From the NCBI GenBank assembly GCA_003229995.1, contig QIGJ01000385.1, positions 1 through 8,906 on the forward strand: DNA of 8,906 bases. Reading direction: 5' to 3'. The first letter of the stretch is position 1. Each line of letters begins with the position of its first letter. This DNA is from Gammaproteobacteria bacterium. GTDB taxonomy: Bacteria > Pseudomonadota > Gammaproteobacteria > SZUA-152. A model generated the notes under the pieces. That model saw only the letters and a program-made list of their open reading frames with translations. It was not told the DNA's origin and ran no database searches. A program made the position numbers and the translations under genes. Positions 6,637 to 8,906 of the stretch are shown here, in pieces.

Positions 6637-6640
6637 TAAG

Positions 6641-8008
6641 CTACAGCAGCCTGGGACTTTCTTTCTCGGCATCAAAACCTGCCACTTCGGTGAAACCCCG
6701 ACCTTTGTGTTTGGCGGCATGCAGCGCAGAATGCGCACGCTCAACCAACCGGTTCATTGTCTCACCTGCCTGAAATTGCGCCACGCCAGCAGAAAAAGCT
6801 GGCAACTCTACCGTACCAGTGCCACGCGCCTGTATCACTTCACCTAATTGACGACGCACTTTTTGCAGTGCGCGCACCACGCCTTCTTGTGTGGTATTAG
6901 GCAGCAACACGGCAAATTCTTTGCCACCGTAACGTGCCACCAGATCATGATGACGAAAAATGGATAACACGTCTTCAGAATAACAACGCAGCACTTCGTC
7001 ACTCACCGCAGGTTCACTAAGATCGGTCATGTTCTTGAAATGATCCAGGTCTATCAACACCAAACTCAAAGGAAAGCCATGGCGCTGCACACGACTCACT
7101 TCATCTTCCAAGCGACGCATAAAAGCGCGGCGATTCGGCAAACGCGTCAGCTCATCAGTCAAACTCAGCAAACGCACACGGTCCAGCTCTTCACCAAGCC
7201 GTAGATTATCATCTTCGATAATGCTGAGATATTCCTGCGCACGGGTAAATTTATTATCCAGCACCTGCTGTCCTTCGATCATTTTCTCCAAAACCTGCGT
7301 CAATTCACGGCGTCGCGCATCAAGGTCATCCGTAGAGGTTACTTGTTGCAAAACAGCCAGCATATCAGCAAGCAACTCACCGAAAGCCTCGCTTTCAGCT
7401 ACCGCCTTACTCATTTGTGCGACAAAATCCGCGTGCAGCTTTTGCATTTCTTCGCGCTTTTTGTCAAGGTGCTCGCGATATGCTGTGTTGACCTTGAGCT
7501 CGGTGATCGACTCACTATTTTGAACGGGTTTTTCGCTTGCTACACGCGCTTCCGGAGACACCTGGGATACCGGTGAAACAGGGATCGCTAACGACGACTG
7601 TGGTTGCCCGCCAAAACGTTCAACCACCGGGCTGAGCGCCTGTGCCAGATCACGACCACGAAAACCACTCGACCTTGCCAGCTCATCAGCAATGGCCTCC
7701 ACAGAACGACTTAATGCACTCAACTCGGAAGTAGACAATGGCGGAATCAGGCGCAATTGCACTAGTCGTAAGTGCGTATGCAGGGGTAAATCTGCCGGTA
7801 TCAACGAGATACAGGCTTCCATCAACATCTCTAGAAAACTGGCGTAAGCTTCTTCCGTCTTGCGATGATCAGCAGACACCGCAAGCAGCATCTGTTCAAT
7901 ATGCCCATGGATAATCGCCCCCGACGGCGACACTTTCATATCTTCCAACAACCCCAACACTTTATAAAGCACGGGTGACTCTTGGATACTTTTTTCATCA
8001 CTGCCCAT
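6641..8008 (-). CDS. degenerate GGDEF-domain protein (GGKEF), probable c-di-GMP receptor or modified diguanylate cyclase
   Basis: A 455-residue soluble protein with no membrane segment. Residues 1-135 are a helical region I do not recognise. A Pro/Ser/Val-rich linker (about 136-170) and a long predicted coiled coil (about 170-280) follow, then a C-terminal GGDEF domain (about 280-445) starting at LTDELTRLPNRRAF. The Mg-binding aspartate segment LIDLDHFKNMTD is present, but the usual N-D-x-x-GH-x-x-GD stretch reads TDLSEPAVSDEVL, and the active-site loop is GGKEF (361-365), with lysine in place of the metal-coordinating Asp/Glu. The inhibitory-site motif RxxD (RHHD, 352-355) is intact five residues before it. 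This pattern suggests c-di-GMP binding without strong synthesis. The ATG at 8008 was chosen over GTG at 8011 because AGGGG lies 5 nt before the ATG but only 2 nt before the GTG. Confidence 0.88.
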   Translation of the reverse strand: MGSDEKSIQESPVLYKVLGLLEDMKVSPSGAIIHGHIEQMLLAVSADHRKTEEAYASFLEMLMEACISLIPADLPLHTHLRLVQLRLIPPLSTSELSALSRSVEAIADELARSSGFRGRDLAQALSPVVERFGGQPQSSLAIPVSPVSQVSPEARVASEKPVQNSESITELKVNTAYREHLDKKREEMQKLHADFVAQMSKAVAESEAFGELLADMLAVLQQVTSTDDLDARRRELTQVLEKMIEGQQVLDNKFTRAQEYLSIIEDDNLRLGEELDRVRLLSLTDELTRLPNRRAFMRRLEDEVSRVQRHGFPLSLVLIDLDHFKNMTDLSEPAVSDEVLRCYSEDVLSIFRHHDLVARYGGKEFAVLLPNTTQEGVVRALQKVRRQLGEVIQARGTGTVELPAFSAGVAQFQAGETMNRLVERAHSALHAAKHKGRGFTEVAGFDAEKESPRLL

Positions 8009-8508
8009 CACTACCCCTGTACATCAATCGTGCGTACGATGACATTCCGTTCGTGGTTCGAACTCACTCTAACATGCGCAATAAACACTCCCCAGGAACC
8101 TGCCAAATTTGGGTGAATACAGCAAGAGAAAACCATTTTGTGCCCATTTTTCGATCATTTTAAAACGTACATCAAACACATTCGACAAGGGTAATCGAAT
8201 AAACGGTTCAAAAATGGATTTTTCGTAAAAGATTCCCAAGTCCGACAAGCCTGTGGCTGCACCTGCTTCTTTACTTTACTATGACTTATTGCAGCGCTCC
8301 GGCAACTCACTCAAAAATACGACTTGTGGTCACCATCAGGCGTGTAAGATACCATAATGATGAATCGAAATCCGTATTTATTTTACATCATCCGCCAGTT
8401 GATATCTGTAGTTAAATATACTGATTTTATTGTGAAAGCTGTCCGCTTGTGACATAACTTAACGGACCAAAGAAGGACAAAATCACTCCCAGATTCGAGG
8501 TATTTGAC
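8009..8508. other. intergenic region between the divergent GGDEF and PA2779-family genes
   Basis: About 500 nt with no convincing gene or RNA gene; a 62-codon plus-strand frame at 7975-8163 lacks a ribosome-binding site and overlaps the GGDEF start. A possible promoter for the right-hand gene is TTGTGA (8430-8435), 17 nt, CATAAC (8453-8458), giving a leader of roughly 45 nt. Small symmetric sequences occur (GTTCGAAC within 8055-8070, AAAAATGGATTTTT near 8212-8225), none clearly functional. I found no well-supported promoter for the GGDEF gene. Confidence 0.5.
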
Positions 8509-8906
8509 GTGAATATGACTAAAAGCGCAAAACGCACCATCAGTAGCAGCCTGCTACTCATGTTTGTTTCCATGGCCTGTTTTTTACCCGCAGCCCAGGC
8601 AACAATGATAGGCACAGGACAAATAATGGAGCATAGCCAAGCACAGCAAGACCGAACCCATGTCAAAGCTCTGCTGAACCGTACAGAACTGGCCGCACAA
8701 CTGAAAAATGCCGGTGTTGACCCTGTGCAACTACAGGCCCGCGTTGATGCACTTACTGACGAAGAGGTCGCCTTGCTGGCCAACCAACTGGATCAACTTC
8801 CGGCAGGCAGTGGCATTCTTGGCACCATTTTGTTCGTTTTTCTGGTACTGCTGGCAACAGATATCCTCGGTTACACCGAAGTTTTTCCATTTGTGAAAAA
8901 GACCGC
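8509..8906 (+). CDS. PA2779-family (DUF6627-like) membrane protein, 3' end beyond the window
   Basis: Function unknown. About 132 codons are visible and the frame stays open to the edge; homologues are about this length, so only a few residues should be missing. The N-terminus KRTISSSLLLMFVSMACFL followed by PAAQA is a clear Sec signal peptide, with likely cleavage after AQA. The middle, RTELAAQLKNAGVDPVQLQ and RVDALTDEEVALLANQLDQL, is helical and ends in PAGSG. A single C-terminal membrane segment (ILGTILFVFLVLLATDILGY) is followed by the family-typical TEVFPF. In Pseudomonas and others this family sits beside a PA2778-type cysteine peptidase, expected to the right. The GTG at 8509 has GAGG 8 nt upstream; the ATG at 8515 is possible but 14 nt away. 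The signal peptide works with either start. Confidence 0.75.
   Translation, partial: MNMTKSAKRTISSSLLLMFVSMACFLPAAQATMIGTGQIMEHSQAQQDRTHVKALLNRTELAAQLKNAGVDPVQLQARVDALTDEEVALLANQLDQLPAGSGILGTILFVFLVLLATDILGYTEVFPFVKKT

Noticed and set aside
2704..6640. The spaced repeats considered as a CRISPR array
   Set aside because: The copies are 150-180 bp, far apart, in both orientations and separated by genes; there are no short regular repeats with unique spacers.

Overview
The window looks like a chromosomal segment of a gammaproteobacterium. AlaRS, RecA and RecX are full length and close to the Escherichia coli proteins, and pncC–recA–recX–alaS is a gene order familiar from that class. G+C content is moderate by eye. 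I cannot name a genus from sequence alone; a PA2779-family gene and a GGDEF protein with a variant active site would fit an environmental lineage.

Layout from left to right: alaS (minus), hairpin repeat A, recX and recA (minus, recX start 2 nt after the recA stop), a 321-nt AT-rich divergent promoter region, a WYL-domain regulator of the CapW/BrxR type (plus), hairpin repeat B, pncC (minus), hairpin repeat C with a short end fragment D, a degenerate GGDEF protein (minus), a ~500-nt intergenic stretch, and the start of a PA2779-family membrane protein (plus, cut by the window edge). Compared with the usual pncC–recA–recX–alaS cluster, a divergent WYL gene and hairpin repeats have been interposed.

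Two things stand out. First, three copies (A, B, C) plus one remnant (D) of a non-coding 150–180 bp element, each flanked by direct TAA and abutting gene ends. The full copies fold end to end into one long imperfect hairpin. Copies A and C differ by paired, compensatory changes, and copy C has a symmetrical internal loop (GATTGA facing GATTGA) that would give tandem G·A and U·U pairs in RNA. Second, recA has a good sigma70 promoter but no canonical LexA box. Instead it has two small palindromes just upstream of its -35 box, a divergently transcribed WYL regulator, and a 19-bp inverted repeat in its long leader. This suggests that recA could be controlled by the WYL protein rather than, or in addition to, LexA; that is inference.

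How the genes work together: RecA and RecX form the usual recombinase/modulator pair. AlaRS and PncC are housekeeping enzymes (tRNA charging; NMN deamidation in NAD recycling). The GGDEF protein keeps a c-di-GMP inhibitory-site motif but has GGKEF at the active site, so it may bind c-di-GMP rather than make it.
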